64,000 nucleotides of DNA from Spongiibacter nanhainus (GTDB lineage Bacteria; Pseudomonadota; Gammaproteobacteria; Pseudomonadales; Spongiibacteraceae): NCBI RefSeq assembly GCF_016132545.1, contig NZ_CP066167.1:1825001-1889000 (forward strand), written 5' to 3'. The notes under the pieces were generated by a model. The model made no database searches. It worked only from the letters and a program-made list of their open reading frames with translations, and had not been told where the DNA came from. This document shows positions 7,906 to 19,377 of the stretch, piece by piece. The translations under genes were made by a program, and so were the position numbers. Numbering within the stretch: position 1 is the first letter of the stretch; the number at the start of each line of letters is the position of its first letter.

Positions 7906-9678
7906 ATGTCTAATATTCGTACAATTACTTTTGACGGCGTCATCGTCGGTGGCGGCGGTGCCGGCATGCGGGCGGCGCTGCAGCTGGCTCAGTCTGGCTA
8001 TAAAACTGCAGTAATATCCAAAGTATTCCCAACGCGTTCCCACACGGTTTCTGCCCAGGGTGGCATCACCTGTGCGATTGCCAGTGCTGATCCCAATGAT
8101 CAGTGGCAGTGGCACATGTACGACACGGTCAAGGGCTCTGACTACATCGGTGACCAGGAAGCCATCGAATACATGTGTAGTGTTGGTCCCGAGGCGGTCT
8201 TTGAACTGGAGCATATGGGGCTGCCGTTTTCCCGTACCGAAGAGGGCCGTATTTACCAGCGTCCATTCGGCGGTCAGTCCAAGAATTTTGGTGAGGGCGG
8301 CCAGGCGGCCCGTACCTGCGCAGCAGCGGACCGGACCGGTCACGCGTTGTTGCACACTCTTTATCAGGGCAACTTGAAGAACAACACCGTTTTCTTCAAC
8401 GAGTGGTACGCCACGGACCTGGTGAAAAACCAGGACGGTGCAGTGGTCGGTGTTATCGCCATCTGTATCGAAACGGGTGAAGTGGTTTATGTGAAATCCA
8501 AAGCCACCGTTTTTGCCACCGGCGGTGCAGGCCGTATCTACGCCTCTACCACCAACGCCCACATCAATACTGGTGACGGTGTTGGTATGGCGTTGCGCGC
8601 TGGTTTCCCTGTGCAAGACATTGAAATGTGGCAGTTCCACCCCACTGGTATCGCCGGTGCCGGGGTTCTGGTCACAGAGGGTTGTCGCGGCGAAGGCGGC
8701 TACCTGATAAATAAAGATGGCGAGCGTTTTATGGAGCGCTATGCCCCCAACGCCAAAGACCTGGCCGGGCGCGACGTTGTGGCTCGTTCCATGACCCTGG
8801 AGATTATTGAGGGTCGCGGCTGTGGTCCCAACGGCGACCACGTATACCTGAAGCTGGATCACCTGGGTGAAGAAGTGCTGGAGAGCCGTCTGCCCGGTAT
8901 CTGTGAGTTGAGCCGTACTTTTGCTCACGCCGACCCGGTGAAAGAGCCGATCCCGGTTATCCCCACCTGTCACTATATGATGGGCGGTATTCCCACCAAC
9001 GTTCACGGTCAGGCTCTGACGGTTGATGCCAACGGTAACGACCAGGTTATTCCCGGTCTGTATGCCTGTGGTGAGGTTGCCTGTGTTTCTGTTCACGGCG
9101 CCAACCGTCTGGGTGGTAACTCGCTGCTCGACCTGGTGGTCTTCGGTCGCGCCTCTGGTCTGTTCATTGAGAAGGCGCTGCGCGAAGGCGTTGAAATGCG
9201 CGACGCATCTGAGTCCGATGTTGAGCAGTCCATGGAGCGTTTGAACCGCGTTAACAACAGCTCCGGTGGCGAAAGTGTTGCAGCGCTGCGTACTGAGCTG
9301 CAAAGCATTATGCAGAATCACTTTGGCGTATTCCGCAAAGGCGACTTTATGCAGGAAGGCGTCAAGAAGCTGGCGGAGCTGCGCGGTCGCATTGACAACG
9401 CGCATCTGGAAGACAAGAGCAATGCGTACAACACAGCGCGTATCGAAGCGCTGGAGCTGCACAACCTCTTTGAAGTGGCAGAGGCTACCGCCATCGCGGC
9501 GGAAGAGCGGAAGGAGAGCCGCGGCGCCCACGCTCGGGAGGATTACCAGGATCGCGACGACGAAAACTGGTTGTGCCACTCCATGTACTACCCCGGCGAA
9601 AAGCGTGTCGGCAAGCGGGCGGTGAACTTCGAGCCCAAAACACGGGAAGCTTTTGCGCCGAAAGTGCGTACGTATTGA
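7906..9678 (+). CDS. sdhA: Succinate dehydrogenase flavoprotein subunit
   Basis: 590 residues, the usual length. It oxidises succinate to fumarate and passes electrons via covalently bound FAD to SdhB. The dinucleotide motif [11 protein letters not shown] is at residues 15-25. His46 in [11 protein letters not shown] is the expected covalent FAD attachment residue. The catalytic region [21 protein letters not shown], and the [19 protein letters not shown] stretch, are intact. It starts 3 bases after the sdhD stop. Confidence 0.98.
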   Translation: MSNIRTITFDGVIVGGGGAGMRAALQLAQSGYKTAVISKVFPTRSHTVSAQGGITCAIASADPNDQWQWHMYDTVKGSDYIGDQEAIEYMCSVGPEAVFELEHMGLPFSRTEEGRIYQRPFGGQSKNFGEGGQAARTCAAADRTGHALLHTLYQGNLKNNTVFFNEWYATDLVKNQDGAVVGVIAICIETGEVVYVKSKATVFATGGAGRIYASTTNAHINTGDGVGMALRAGFPVQDIEMWQFHPTGIAGAGVLVTEGCRGEGGYLINKDGERFMERYAPNAKDLAGRDVVARSMTLEIIEGRGCGPNGDHVYLKLDHLGEEVLESRLPGICELSRTFAHADPVKEPIPVIPTCHYMMGGIPTNVHGQALTVDANGNDQVIPGLYACGEVACVSVHGANRLGGNSLLDLVVFGRASGLFIEKALREGVEMRDASESDVEQSMERLNRVNNSSGGESVAALRTELQSIMQNHFGVFRKGDFMQEGVKKLAELRGRIDNAHLEDKSNAYNTARIEALELHNLFEVAEATAIAAEERKESRGAHAREDYQDRDDENWLCHSMYYPGEKRVGKRAVNFEPKTREAFAPKVRTY

Positions 9679-9694
9679 TTGGGGGAATGTAAGC

Positions 9695-10411
9695 ATGTTG
9701 AAAGTCAGTCTGTATCGCTACAACCCGGAAGTCGATCAAGAGCCCTTTATGCAGGACGTCGAGATCGATACCGGGGGCAAAGATTTGATGGTGTTGGATG
9801 TACTGGAGCTGCTCAAAGCTCAGGATCCCTCCTTGACCTATCGCCGCAGCTGCCGCGAAGGGGTGTGTGGCTCCGACGGTATGAACATCAACGGTAAAAA
9901 TGGCCTGGCCTGTATCACGCCGATTTCTGAAGCACTGAAAAACGGCAAAGGTGGCAACACCTTGGTACTGCGCCCCTTGCCCGGCCTGCCTGTTATTCGC
10001 GATTTGATCGTGGATATGACACTGTTCTATCAGCAGTACGAGAAGATCAAGCCGTATCTGATCAACAACACGCCGGCACCGGCTATTGAGCGTCTGCAAT
10101 CACCTGAAGATCGCGCCAAGCTGGATGGCCTGTACGAGTGTATCTTGTGTGCGTGCTGTTCCACGGCTTGCCCGTCGTTCTGGTGGAACCCGGACCGTTT
10201 TGTCGGCCCCAGCGGTTTGCTACAGGCCTATCGCTTCCTGGCCGACAGCCGCGATACGGCGACAGATGATCGCCTGAGCGATCTGGACGATCCCTTCAGC
10301 GTATTCCGCTGCCACGGTATCCAGAATTGCGTTAATGTGTGTCCCAAAGGTCTTAACCCCACCCGGGCGATAGGTCATATCCGCAATATGTTGCTAAGCA
10401 GGGCAACATAG
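9695..10411 (+). CDS. sdhB: Succinate dehydrogenase iron-sulfur subunit
   Basis: 238 residues. It carries the 2Fe-2S cluster (CREGVCGSDGMNINGKNGLAC, shown by its Cys spacing near residues 55-77), then 4Fe-4S and 3Fe-4S ligands in CILCACCSTACPSFWWNP and CHGIQNCVNVCPKGLNP. Electrons from SdhA pass through these to quinone at SdhCD. I start at ATG 9695 (MLKVSLYRYNPE), after GGGGGAATG; an in-frame extension to 9653 overlaps sdhA and lacks family similarity. Confidence 0.97.
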   Translation: MLKVSLYRYNPEVDQEPFMQDVEIDTGGKDLMVLDVLELLKAQDPSLTYRRSCREGVCGSDGMNINGKNGLACITPISEALKNGKGGNTLVLRPLPGLPVIRDLIVDMTLFYQQYEKIKPYLINNTPAPAIERLQSPEDRAKLDGLYECILCACCSTACPSFWWNPDRFVGPSGLLQAYRFLADSRDTATDDRLSDLDDPFSVFRCHGIQNCVNVCPKGLNPTRAIGHIRNMLLSRAT

Positions 10412-10699
10412 GCTCAGACCCCGCGCCTAGCGGGGCAATATAACTCCACATCAGATGGAGGTCTGCGCGTATTAAGTCCCTTGGTAGCCCCGGGCAGAGA
10501 CAACAACGGGGCGCCGGAACACGATACACTCGGTGCTTACCGGCACCAAACGAGACATTGTATTGAGAGGCAGGGTAGGATTGCCCTGTGGTGGCGTCGA
10601 GTTCGCAACGTACACTAGCCGTTGCGAATTATGTGGCCAGACCGCCTTATCGGGCGGTCTACATTCGACGTCGCTCCTCTTGCTATTAGGTGGACAGGA
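10412..10699 (+). promoter_or_regulatory. Hairpin-rich intergenic leader upstream of sucA
   Basis: This 288-base gap separates sdhB from sucA and contains no gene. It holds a run of inverted repeats: CCCCGC/GCGGGG (10419-10435), CTCCA/TGGAG (10444-10460), GGTGC/GCACC (10532-10547), CAGGG/CCCTG (10571-10588), a perfect 9-base-pair stem TTCGCAACG/CGTTGCGAA (10602-10628), and a perfect 8-base-pair stem AGACCGCC/GGCGGTCT (10639-10660). None is followed by a T-run, so they are not plain terminators. I find no convincing promoter. Structured sucA leader motifs are known in proteobacteria; whether this belongs to one is unproven. Confidence 0.55.
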
Positions 10700-13537
10700 A
10701 TGCAGAAAGAATCTATGGAGCTTTTATGGAAAAGCTCCCACATATCCGGTGGCAATGCAGCCTACGTCGAAGCGCTGTATGAAACCTTTCTCTCAGATCC
10801 CAACGCCGTTCCCGAAGAATGGCGAGATTATTTCCAGCAACTCCCTCGGGCCAACGATACGGCCATTAGCGATATTCCCCACTCACCCATCCGCGATCAC
10901 TTTGCCCAGCTAGCCAAGGCACCGGTGCGTGCGATTAATGGTGGTGGCAGCAGCGAGGTCAGTGCCCACGAACGCAAGCAGGTACGGGTTATTCAGCTGG
11001 TCAGTGCCTACCGTCAACGCGGCCACCAGGAAGCGCAGATCGATCCGCTGGGTTTGTGGGAGCGGCATCGGGTGCCCGATCTCGAGTTGCAATATCACCA
11101 GCTCAGTGAGGCGGACTTCGACACCACCTTTCAGACCGGCAGCCTCTATATTGGCAAGGATCAAGCGACCCTGCGGGAAATCTACCAGGCGGTTCGGGAT
11201 ACCTATTGCCGCAGCGTTGGCGCTGAGTTTATGCACATCGTCGATACCCGGGAGCGGGCCTGGATTCAGCAGCGCATGGAAGGGGTGCGCTCCAAGCCGG
11301 ACTACGGCCTGGAAGCGCGTACCCACTTGCTGGAGAGACTGACCGCAGCGGAAGGCCTGGAAAAATCTCTAGGCTCTAAATATCCGGGCACCAAGCGCTT
11401 TGGCCTCGAAGGTGGTGAAAGCCTGATACCGATGATGGACGCGATGATCCAGCGCTCGGGTAGCTACGGTGCCAAAGAGATGGTGATCGGCATGGCCCAC
11501 CGGGGCCGCCTGAATATGCTGGTCAATATCCTTGGTAAAAACCCCTCGGAACTGTTTGACGAATTCGAAGGTAAGGTGACCTACCAGGGCTCTGCCGATG
11601 TTAAATATCACCAGGGCTTCTCTTCCAATGTAATGACCTCTGGGGGCGAAGTTCACCTGGCCTTGGCCTTTAACCCGTCCCACCTGGAAATCGTGTCTCC
11701 GGTAGTTGAGGGGTCGGTGCGGGCCCGCCAGGACCGCCGGAACGATCCGGAGGGCAACACGGTTGTGCCCATCGTACTCCACGGTGATGCGGCCTTTGCC
11801 GGTCAGGGCGTGGTGATGGAAACCTTCCAGATGTCCCAGACCCGGGCCTACAAAACCGGCGGGACCATCCACGTGGTGATCAATAACCAGGTCGGTTTTA
11901 CCACCAGCCTGCAGGAAGATGCCCGTTCCACGGAATATTGCACTGACGTAGCGAAGATGGTCCAGGCGCCAATCTTCCACGTCAATGGTGACGACCCCGA
12001 GGCAGTACTGTTCGTCTCCCAGCTGGCGGCAGATTTCCGTCAGGAATTTAAGAAAGACGTGGTAATTGATTTGGTGTGCTACCGCCGTCGCGGCCACAAC
12101 GAGGCCGACGAGCCCTCGGGCACCCAGCCGCTGATGTACCGCAAAATCAGCAAGCACAAAACCACTCGCGATCTCTACGTCAACCATCTGGTGGAAGAGG
12201 GTGTTATCGACAAGGCCTTTGCCGATCAGATGGCTGCGGAATACCGCCAGGCCCTGGATGACGGCCAGCACGTGGCCAAGAGCTTGGTGAAGCAGCCCAA
12301 TACGGCGTTGTTTGTCGACTGGACCCCCTATCTGGGGCATGCCTGGGACGTACCCGGGGACACCTCGATGGATGCCAAAGTGCTCAAGGATGTGGCGGCA
12401 TCCATGAACCAGATTCCCGAGGGGGTCAGCGTTCAGCGCCAGGTTGCCAAGATTTACGAAGACCGTCGCAAGATGGCCGCGGGTGCCATGCCGGTCAACT
12501 GGGGCTTTGCTGAAACCTTGGCCTACGGCACGCTGCTTAAAGCGGGTCACCCTGTGCGCATCACTGGCCAGGATGTAGGACGCGGCACGTTCTCTCACCG
12601 CCACGCGGTGCTGCACAATCAAAACGATGGCAGTCGCTACGTACCGCTACAGAATGTCGCTGAAGATCAGGCGCCGTTTGCGATCTATGATTCGCTGTTG
12701 TCGGAAGAGGCCGTATTGGCGTTTGAATACGGCTATGCGACCACCCAGCCCAATTACCTGGTGATTTGGGAAGCCCAGTTTGGTGACTTTGCCAATGGTG
12801 CCCAGGTGGTGGTGGACCAGTTTATCAGCAGTGGAGAATTGAAGTGGGGCCGACTCTGTGGGCTTACCATGCTGTTGCCCCATGGCTATGAAGGGCAGGG
12901 GCCCGAGCACTCCTCGGCGCGTTTGGAGCGTTTCCTTCAATTGTGTGCCGAGCACAACATTCAGGTGTGTGTGCCCTCGACGCCGGCACAGGTCTACCAC
13001 ATGCTGCGGCGCCAGGTAATTCGACCACTGCGCCGCCCGCTGGTGGTGATGTCGCCCAAGAGTCTGCTGCGTCACAAAGAAGCGGTGTCTACGCTGGAAG
13101 AGCTCAGCGATGGCCAATTCCACAGTGTGCTGGATGAAACCGATGACATCGATAAGAGCAAGGTCACCCGGCTGATCCTGTGTAGCGGCAAGGTCTACTA
13201 CGACCTCCGCGAAGCTCGCCGGGAGCACGGCAAGGATTCCATCGCCATCGTCAGGCTGGAGCAGCTTTATCCCTTCCCCTATGACGATCTGCGTGCGGTG
13301 ATTGCCCAGTACCCCAATCTCAAGAAAGTGGTTTGGTGTCAGGAAGAACCCCGTAACCAGGGCGCCTGGTACAACAGCCGGCACCGGATGGCGCGGGTTA
13401 TTCGCAGCTTCAAACCCGAGAAGAATTTATTGCTAGGCTATGAAGGGCGGGAGCCCTCTGCATCGCCGGCGGCGGGCTATACCGCCCTGCACGTCGAACA
13501 GCAGAAAAAATTCATCGCCCAGGCCCTAAAACTGTAA
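10700..13537 (+). CDS. sucA: 2-oxoglutarate dehydrogenase E1 component
   Basis: 945 residues, close to the E. coli length. A thiamine-diphosphate-dependent decarboxylase of the 2-oxoglutarate dehydrogenase complex. The N-terminal GGNAAYVEALYETFLSDPNAV peptide that binds E2 is present, as are GMAHRGRLNMLVN, the GDAAFAGQGVV and NNQVGFTTS motifs around the cofactor, and C-terminal EEPRNQGAW. I start at ATG 10700 (MQKESMELLW) with AGGTGGACAGGA upstream, matching the family N-terminus; the longer frame from 10622 runs through the leader hairpins and is unlikely. Confidence 0.97.
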   Translation: MQKESMELLWKSSHISGGNAAYVEALYETFLSDPNAVPEEWRDYFQQLPRANDTAISDIPHSPIRDHFAQLAKAPVRAINGGGSSEVSAHERKQVRVIQLVSAYRQRGHQEAQIDPLGLWERHRVPDLELQYHQLSEADFDTTFQTGSLYIGKDQATLREIYQAVRDTYCRSVGAEFMHIVDTRERAWIQQRMEGVRSKPDYGLEARTHLLERLTAAEGLEKSLGSKYPGTKRFGLEGGESLIPMMDAMIQRSGSYGAKEMVIGMAHRGRLNMLVNILGKNPSELFDEFEGKVTYQGSADVKYHQGFSSNVMTSGGEVHLALAFNPSHLEIVSPVVEGSVRARQDRRNDPEGNTVVPIVLHGDAAFAGQGVVMETFQMSQTRAYKTGGTIHVVINNQVGFTTSLQEDARSTEYCTDVAKMVQAPIFHVNGDDPEAVLFVSQLAADFRQEFKKDVVIDLVCYRRRGHNEADEPSGTQPLMYRKISKHKTTRDLYVNHLVEEGVIDKAFADQMAAEYRQALDDGQHVAKSLVKQPNTALFVDWTPYLGHAWDVPGDTSMDAKVLKDVAASMNQIPEGVSVQRQVAKIYEDRRKMAAGAMPVNWGFAETLAYGTLLKAGHPVRITGQDVGRGTFSHRHAVLHNQNDGSRYVPLQNVAEDQAPFAIYDSLLSEEAVLAFEYGYATTQPNYLVIWEAQFGDFANGAQVVVDQFISSGELKWGRLCGLTMLLPHGYEGQGPEHSSARLERFLQLCAEHNIQVCVPSTPAQVYHMLRRQVIRPLRRPLVVMSPKSLLRHKEAVSTLEELSDGQFHSVLDETDDIDKSKVTRLILCSGKVYYDLREARREHGKDSIAIVRLEQLYPFPYDDLRAVIAQYPNLKKVVWCQEEPRNQGAWYNSRHRMARVIRSFKPEKNLLLGYEGREPSASPAAGYTALHVEQQKKFIAQALKL

Positions 13538-13577
13538 CGCTGAGAGGCTGGTCGATGTCATCGACCGGCTCGGTGAC

Positions 13578-13611
13578 CGATCTCGACTAGTAAACGATCT
13601 CGACTAGTAAA
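13578..13611 (+). repeat. Tandem 17-base direct repeat between sucA and sucB
   Basis: Two perfect, abutting copies of CGATCTCGACTAGTAAA (13578-13594 and 13595-13611) lie in the 152-base sucA-sucB gap. Just upstream, GGTCGAT and ATCGACC form a small inverted repeat around 13551-13567. The repeat may be a recent slippage duplication or a tandem protein site; nothing in the sequence decides this. Confidence 0.85.
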
Positions 13612-13689
13612 TAGGTCCAATACAGAAATACCAAATAAGCGTGCAGAATCACTGAACATTTCGTCGCATTGAGCACTACAGGAAAACAC

Positions 13690-14895
13690 ATGAGCACCGA
13701 AATCAAAGCGCCAACCTTTCCGGAATCCGTAGCGGACGGCTCCGTCGCCACCTGGCACAAGCAGGTTGGTGAGGCGGTAACCCGAGACGAGCCGCTGGTG
13801 GATATCGAAACAGACAAAGTGGTATTGGAAGTTGTGGCACCCGCCGATGGCGTGCTTAAGGAAATTCTTAAGCAAGAGGGCGATACGGTGCTTAGTGATG
13901 AGCCGGTTGCCCTTTTTGAAGAGGGTGCCGCAGCGTCTGCTTCAGCTCCTGCAAGCAGTGATGACGCTGCGGAGGCCGAGCCTGCGCCCAAAGCGAGCGC
14001 TGATCTGAAAATTTCTCCTGCCGCCCGCAAGATGGCCGAGGAAAAGGGCATCGATCCCCAGACCCTCACCGGCACGGGTAAGGGGGGATTGATTACCAAA
14101 GAAGACGTCGCCAAGGCCGACGCGCCGGCGGCGAAGCCGGCACCCGCTGCAGCGCCGGCACCCGCCGCCGAGGTTGATGTGCCAGCCGGCGAGCGGGTCG
14201 AAAAGCGCGTACCCATGACACGTTTGCGCAAGCGTATTGCCGAGCGCCTGCTGGATGCCAGCCAGGGCACGGCCATGTTGACCACCTTCAACGAGGTCAA
14301 CATGAAGCCGATGATGGATATGCGCAAACAGTACAAAGACTTGTTCGAGAAGACCCACAACGGCACCCGTTTGGGCTTTATGGGCTTGTTTGTGAAGGCG
14401 GCCTGTGAGGCCTTGAAGCGTTTTCCGGCCGTGAATGCCTCCATCGATGGTGACGACATCGTCTACCACGGCTATCAGGATGTAGGCGTTGCGGTGTCCA
14501 CCGACAAAGGCTTGGTAGTGCCTATCCTGCGGGATGCCGATACCATGAGCCTGGCCAAAATCGAAGACAAAGTCCGTGACTACGGTCTGCGCGCCCGGGA
14601 CGGCAAGCTGGGCATTGAAGAAATGACCGGTGGTACCTTTACCATCACCAACGGCGGCGTGTTCGGCTCACTGTTGTCCACACCGATCCTGAATCCGCCG
14701 CAAACGGCGATTCTCGGCATGCACAAAATTCAGGAGCGCCCCATGGCCGTCAATGGCCAGGTGGAGATTCTGCCCATGATGTACCTGGCGCTGTCCTACG
14801 ATCACCGCCTTATCGACGGTAAGGATGCGGTGCAGTTCCTGGTAACTATTAAAGACCTCATCGAAGATCCGGCGCGAATCCTGCTCGAAGTCTAG
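13690..14895 (+). CDS. sucB: Dihydrolipoyl succinyltransferase, E2 component of 2-oxoglutarate dehydrogenase
   Basis: 401 residues with the standard order: one lipoyl domain (residues 2-77, lipoylated Lys in ETDKVVLEV), an Ala/Pro-rich linker, the peripheral subunit-binding domain ([16 protein letters not shown]), a second AP-rich linker, and the acyltransferase core ending in [16 protein letters not shown], with catalytic His and Asp. ATG 13690 ([13 protein letters not shown]) follows ACAGGAAAACAC. An upstream in-frame ATG at 13669 would add seven non-conserved residues. One lipoyl domain is typical of SucB. Confidence 0.97.
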   Translation: MSTEIKAPTFPESVADGSVATWHKQVGEAVTRDEPLVDIETDKVVLEVVAPADGVLKEILKQEGDTVLSDEPVALFEEGAAASASAPASSDDAAEAEPAPKASADLKISPAARKMAEEKGIDPQTLTGTGKGGLITKEDVAKADAPAAKPAPAAAPAPAAEVDVPAGERVEKRVPMTRLRKRIAERLLDASQGTAMLTTFNEVNMKPMMDMRKQYKDLFEKTHNGTRLGFMGLFVKAACEALKRFPAVNASIDGDDIVYHGYQDVGVAVSTDKGLVVPILRDADTMSLAKIEDKVRDYGLRARDGKLGIEEMTGGTFTITNGGVFGSLLSTPILNPPQTAILGMHKIQERPMAVNGQVEILPMMYLALSYDHRLIDGKDAVQFLVTIKDLIEDPARILLEV

Positions 14896-14973
14896 GGCAA
14901 TGCCAGTAGGGTCGAGAGTACTGACCCGAGATATGAGGTCGCGGTACCCCGGTGCCGCAAAGCGAATGATTGA

Positions 14974-16419
<1,446 letters not shown>

Positions 16420-16424
16420 CAGAT

Positions 16425-16482
16425 TTGCGGTGGGCCGCCAAATTCGGGAAAATACGGTCCCGAATTTTGCGGCCTACCGCAA
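16425..16482 (+). repeat. Long near-perfect hairpin between lpdA and sucC
   Basis: The two arms (16425-16449 and 16458-16482) pair at 24 of 25 positions: one G-U wobble (16432/16475) and one C-T mismatch (16439/16468), around an 8-base loop. It begins 6 bases after the lpdA stop and has no T-run after it, so it is not a standard terminator. Possible roles are RNase III/RNase E processing, protection of the upstream mRNA end, partial attenuation, or a dispersed palindromic repeat. It is by far the strongest stem in the operon. Confidence 0.85.
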
Positions 16483-16560
16483 TGTGCAAAGGGAGCGGGA
16501 CATTCACTGACAGGGATCACCCCGCTTAACACTTCCACAGACCAAAATGGTAAATCCAAC

Positions 16561-17727
16561 ATGAACCTTCACGAGTACCAGGGCAAACAGCTGTTTGCTG
16601 AATACGGGCTGCCTGTATCTAAAGGCTATGCCTGTGATACCCCGGAAGAGGCCGCAGAAGCGGCGGCGAAGATCGGCGGCGACAAATGGGTGGTAAAAGC
16701 CCAGGTTCACGCCGGCGGCCGCGGTAAAGCGGGTGGTGTTAAGCTGGTTAGCAGCACCGACGAGATCAAAGCCTTTGCCGAGCAGTGGCTGGGCAAAAAC
16801 CTGGTGACCTATCAGACAGATGAAAACGGTCAGCCGGTTTCTAAAATTCTGGTGGAGTCCTGCACCGATATCGATCAGGAACTCTACCTGGGCGCGGTTG
16901 TTGACCGCTCCACCCGTCGCATCGTTTTCATGGCCTCCACCGAAGGCGGCGTTGAAATCGAGAAAGTAGCGGAAGAGACTCCCGAGAAAATTCTCAAGGC
17001 CACCGTTGACCCGCTGACGGGTGCGCAGCCTTACCAAGGCCGCGAGCTGGCGTTTAAACTGGGCCTGAACGGTACTCAGGTTAAGCAGTTTGTTAATATT
17101 TTCATGGGCTTAGCCAAGCTTTTTGAAGAAAAAGATCTGGCGCTGCTGGAAATTAACCCGCTGGTTATCACCGAAGAAGGCAATCTGCACTGCTTGGATG
17201 CCAAAGTCGTTATCGACGGCAATGCCACCTATCGCCACAAAGACCTGCAAGCCATGCAGGATCCCTCACAGGAAGACGAGCGCGAAGCCCGCGCCGCTGA
17301 GTGGGACCTGAACTACGTGGCGCTGACCGGCAACATCGGTTGCATGGTCAACGGTGCAGGCCTGGCCATGGGTACTATGGATATCGTATCCCTCCACGGC
17401 GGTTTCCCCGCCAACTTCCTGGACGTAGGTGGCGGCGCGACCAAAGAGCGTGTTACCGAAGCGTTCAAGATCATTCTTGAAGACAGCAACGTGAAAGCGG
17501 TTCTGGTCAACATTTTCGGCGGCATCGTGCGCTGTGACCTGATCGCCGAAGGGATCATTGGTGCCGTTAAAGAAGTTGGCGTCAACGTTCCTGTTGTCGT
17601 ACGCCTGGAAGGCAACAATGCCGAGCTGGGTTCTAAACTGCTGTCTGAGTCCGGTCTCGACATCATTGCAGCAACCAGTCTGACCGACGCAGCCCAACAG
17701 GCTGTTAAAGCAGCGGAGGGTAAATAA
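16561..17727 (+). CDS. sucC: Succinyl-CoA synthetase beta subunit (ADP-forming)
   Basis: 388 residues, the standard length. It has an N-terminal ATP-grasp domain ([37 protein letters not shown]) and a C-terminal CoA-ligase domain ([17 protein letters not shown]). With SucD it converts succinyl-CoA to succinate with nucleotide triphosphate formation. The stop overlaps the sucD start by one base (TAATG), indicating coupled translation. Confidence 0.98.
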   Translation: MNLHEYQGKQLFAEYGLPVSKGYACDTPEEAAEAAAKIGGDKWVVKAQVHAGGRGKAGGVKLVSSTDEIKAFAEQWLGKNLVTYQTDENGQPVSKILVESCTDIDQELYLGAVVDRSTRRIVFMASTEGGVEIEKVAEETPEKILKATVDPLTGAQPYQGRELAFKLGLNGTQVKQFVNIFMGLAKLFEEKDLALLEINPLVITEEGNLHCLDAKVVIDGNATYRHKDLQAMQDPSQEDEREARAAEWDLNYVALTGNIGCMVNGAGLAMGTMDIVSLHGGFPANFLDVGGGATKERVTEAFKIILEDSNVKAVLVNIFGGIVRCDLIAEGIIGAVKEVGVNVPVVVRLEGNNAELGSKLLSESGLDIIAATSLTDAAQQAVKAAEGK

Positions 17728-18599
17728 TGGCTATTCTGATCAATAAAGACACCAAGGTTATCTGTCAGGGCTTCACTGGCGGCCAGGGTACCTTCCACTC
17801 CGAGCAGGCGATTGCCTACGGTACGCAAATGGTTGGCGGTGTAACCCCAGGCAAAGGCGGCACTGAGCACCTGGGTCTGCCGGTTTTCAACACGGTTAGC
17901 GAAGCGGTAGAAAAGACTGGCGCAGAAGCCTCTGTGATATACGTACCGGCACCGTTCTGTAAAGACTCCATCCTGGAAGCGGCCAACGCCGGCATCAAAC
18001 TGATCGTCTGCATCACTGAGCACATTCCCGTTATGGACATGCTGCAGTGCAAAGTGAAATGTGACGAACTGGGTGTGCGCCTGATTGGTCCTAACTGCCC
18101 CGGCGTGATCACCCCAGGCGAGTGCAAGATCGGCATCATGCCCGGTCACATCCATTTGCCCGGCAAAGTGGGCATCGTGTCCCGCTCCGGTACTCTGACC
18201 TACGAAGCGGTCAAGCAAACCACTGATTACGGCTTCGGCCAGTCCACCTGTGTGGGCATTGGTGGTGACCCGATCCCGGGTTCTAACTTCATCGACATTC
18301 TGGCGCTGTTCGAGAAAGATCCCGCGACAGAAGCCATCGTCATGATCGGTGAGATCGGCGGTACCGCCGAGGAAGAGGCCGCTGCCTACATCAAGGAGCA
18401 CGTCACTAAGCCGGTTGTGTCTTACATTGCGGGTGTGACTGCGCCTCCTGGCAAGCGCATGGGCCACGCCGGTGCGATCATCTCTGGTGGTAAAGGCACC
18501 GCCGACGAGAAATTTGCCGCCCTCCAGGATGCCGGTGTGAAAACCGTGCGTTCACTGGCGCAAATCGGCGACGGCCTGAAGGAAGTGACCGGCTGGTAA
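17727..18599 (+). CDS. sucD: Succinyl-CoA synthetase alpha subunit
   Basis: 290 residues. The CoA-binding N-terminal domain has [18 protein letters not shown], and the catalytic histidine that is phosphorylated lies in [18 protein letters not shown]. It forms the heteromer with SucC. It is the last gene of the sdh-suc run and is followed by a strong terminator. Confidence 0.98.
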   Translation: MAILINKDTKVICQGFTGGQGTFHSEQAIAYGTQMVGGVTPGKGGTEHLGLPVFNTVSEAVEKTGAEASVIYVPAPFCKDSILEAANAGIKLIVCITEHIPVMDMLQCKVKCDELGVRLIGPNCPGVITPGECKIGIMPGHIHLPGKVGIVSRSGTLTYEAVKQTTDYGFGQSTCVGIGGDPIPGSNFIDILALFEKDPATEAIVMIGEIGGTAEEEAAAYIKEHVTKPVVSYIAGVTAPPGKRMGHAGAIISGGKGTADEKFAALQDAGVKTVRSLAQIGDGLKEVTGW

Positions 18600-18624
18600 G
18601 CCCAGCGGACACGACTTCATTAGT

Positions 18625-18654
18625 CAAAAAAGGCAGCTTCGGCTGCCTTTTTTT
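18625..18654 (+). terminator. Intrinsic terminator of the sdh-suc operon
   Basis: Stem AGGCAGC/GCTGCCT with a stable TTCG loop, preceded by an A-run and followed by seven T residues. It lies 25 bases after the sucD stop. Confidence 0.95.
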
Positions 18655-18694
18655 ATGCCTGCTCTTTGACGCTTGGGCAGTCGCTTTCCTCTAA

Positions 18695-18716
18695 AAAATG
18701 AACTATGATTCATTTT
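18695..18716. promoter_or_regulatory. Palindromic operator candidate upstream of the tetR-type gene
   Basis: Perfect 8-base inverted repeat AAAATGAA/TTCATTTT around a 6-base spacer, 26 bases before the regulator ATG. The spacer and right arm include TATGAT (18704-18709), a likely -10 element, although the matching -35 is poor. Such a position fits autorepression by the adjacent TetR protein and control of the downstream dehydrogenase. Confidence 0.65.
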
Positions 18717-18741
18717 ATTGTTGTTCAGGTGTTCACAGACG

Positions 18742-19347
18742 ATGGCTTATCGTGAGACCCAACAGGTACTGGATCGCAAGCAGGCGCGGCATCAGAGCTT
18801 GTTGCGCAGCGCCGAGGCCCTGGTTCGAGACGGGGGCTTTGCGGCCTTAACCATGCAGGCGGTGGCGAATAGCTCCGGCATGGCAGTGGGGACGGTATAC
18901 CGCTATTTCCCTAACAAAGAAGCGCTGGCTGCAGCGGTCTTCCAGTCGGCGACCGAGCGAGAGGTGGCGGCGGTGGAAGAAGCACTGGGTCGCCGGGCTC
19001 CACCTGCCGAGCGCTTGGCCGATGCCGTGCGCAATTTTGCCGAGCGCGCCTTTGCCGCCCCGGAGTTTGCCTGGGCGCTGATCGCCGAGCCCGTTGATTC
19101 GTCTGTCGACCGGGCCCGTTTGCGTTATCGGCAGCGTTATACCGAATTGTTTGCGGCGGTCATCGACGAGGGTGTTCGCGCCGGGCAGTTCGTCAGCCGC
19201 TACCCAAGTTTTGCCGCCGCCGCCCTGGTGGGTGCCATGGCCGAGAGCCTATTGGGCCCGCTGAAGCATCCCGAGCAACCCCAATTATTGATTGCCGAGC
19301 TAGAGAGCCTGTGCCTTCGGGCGCTCGGACACTCTAAGCTCGACTGA
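18742..19347 (+). CDS. TetR/AcrR family transcriptional regulator
   Basis: 201 residues. The N-terminal helix-turn-helix is clear: ALTMQAVANSSGMAVGTVYR followed by YFPNKEAL, at about residues 30-60. The C-terminal ligand domain is alpha-helical and variable, so the ligand is not predictable. I start at ATG 18742 (MAYRETQQV); an in-frame extension to 18718 would begin inside the palindrome region. It lies 30 bases upstream of the AidB-like gene, the likely target. Confidence 0.9.
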   Translation: MAYRETQQVLDRKQARHQSLLRSAEALVRDGGFAALTMQAVANSSGMAVGTVYRYFPNKEALAAAVFQSATEREVAAVEEALGRRAPPAERLADAVRNFAERAFAAPEFAWALIAEPVDSSVDRARLRYRQRYTELFAAVIDEGVRAGQFVSRYPSFAAAALVGAMAESLLGPLKHPEQPQLLIAELESLCLRALGHSKLD

Positions 19348-19377
19348 ACGTTCTCGAATAGCAGGAGGAGAGCAGCC

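Noticed and set aside
7684-9696. A 670-codon open frame on the minus strand opposite sdhA
   Set aside because: It lies exactly opposite a highly conserved gene, has no ribosome binding site or recognised domain, and arises from the codon bias of sdhA.
10639-10660. The sucA leader stem AGACCGCC/GGCGGTCT as an intrinsic terminator
   Set aside because: There is no T-run after the stem, so it would not terminate by the usual mechanism.
11369-12622. A 417-codon open frame on the minus strand opposite sucA
   Set aside because: Complementary shadow of sucA codons; composition is unlike a real protein (many His/Gln/Val runs) and no start signal is present.
17313-18467. A 384-codon open frame opposite sucC-sucD
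   Set aside because: It spans two unrelated real genes, so it cannot be a separate conserved protein.
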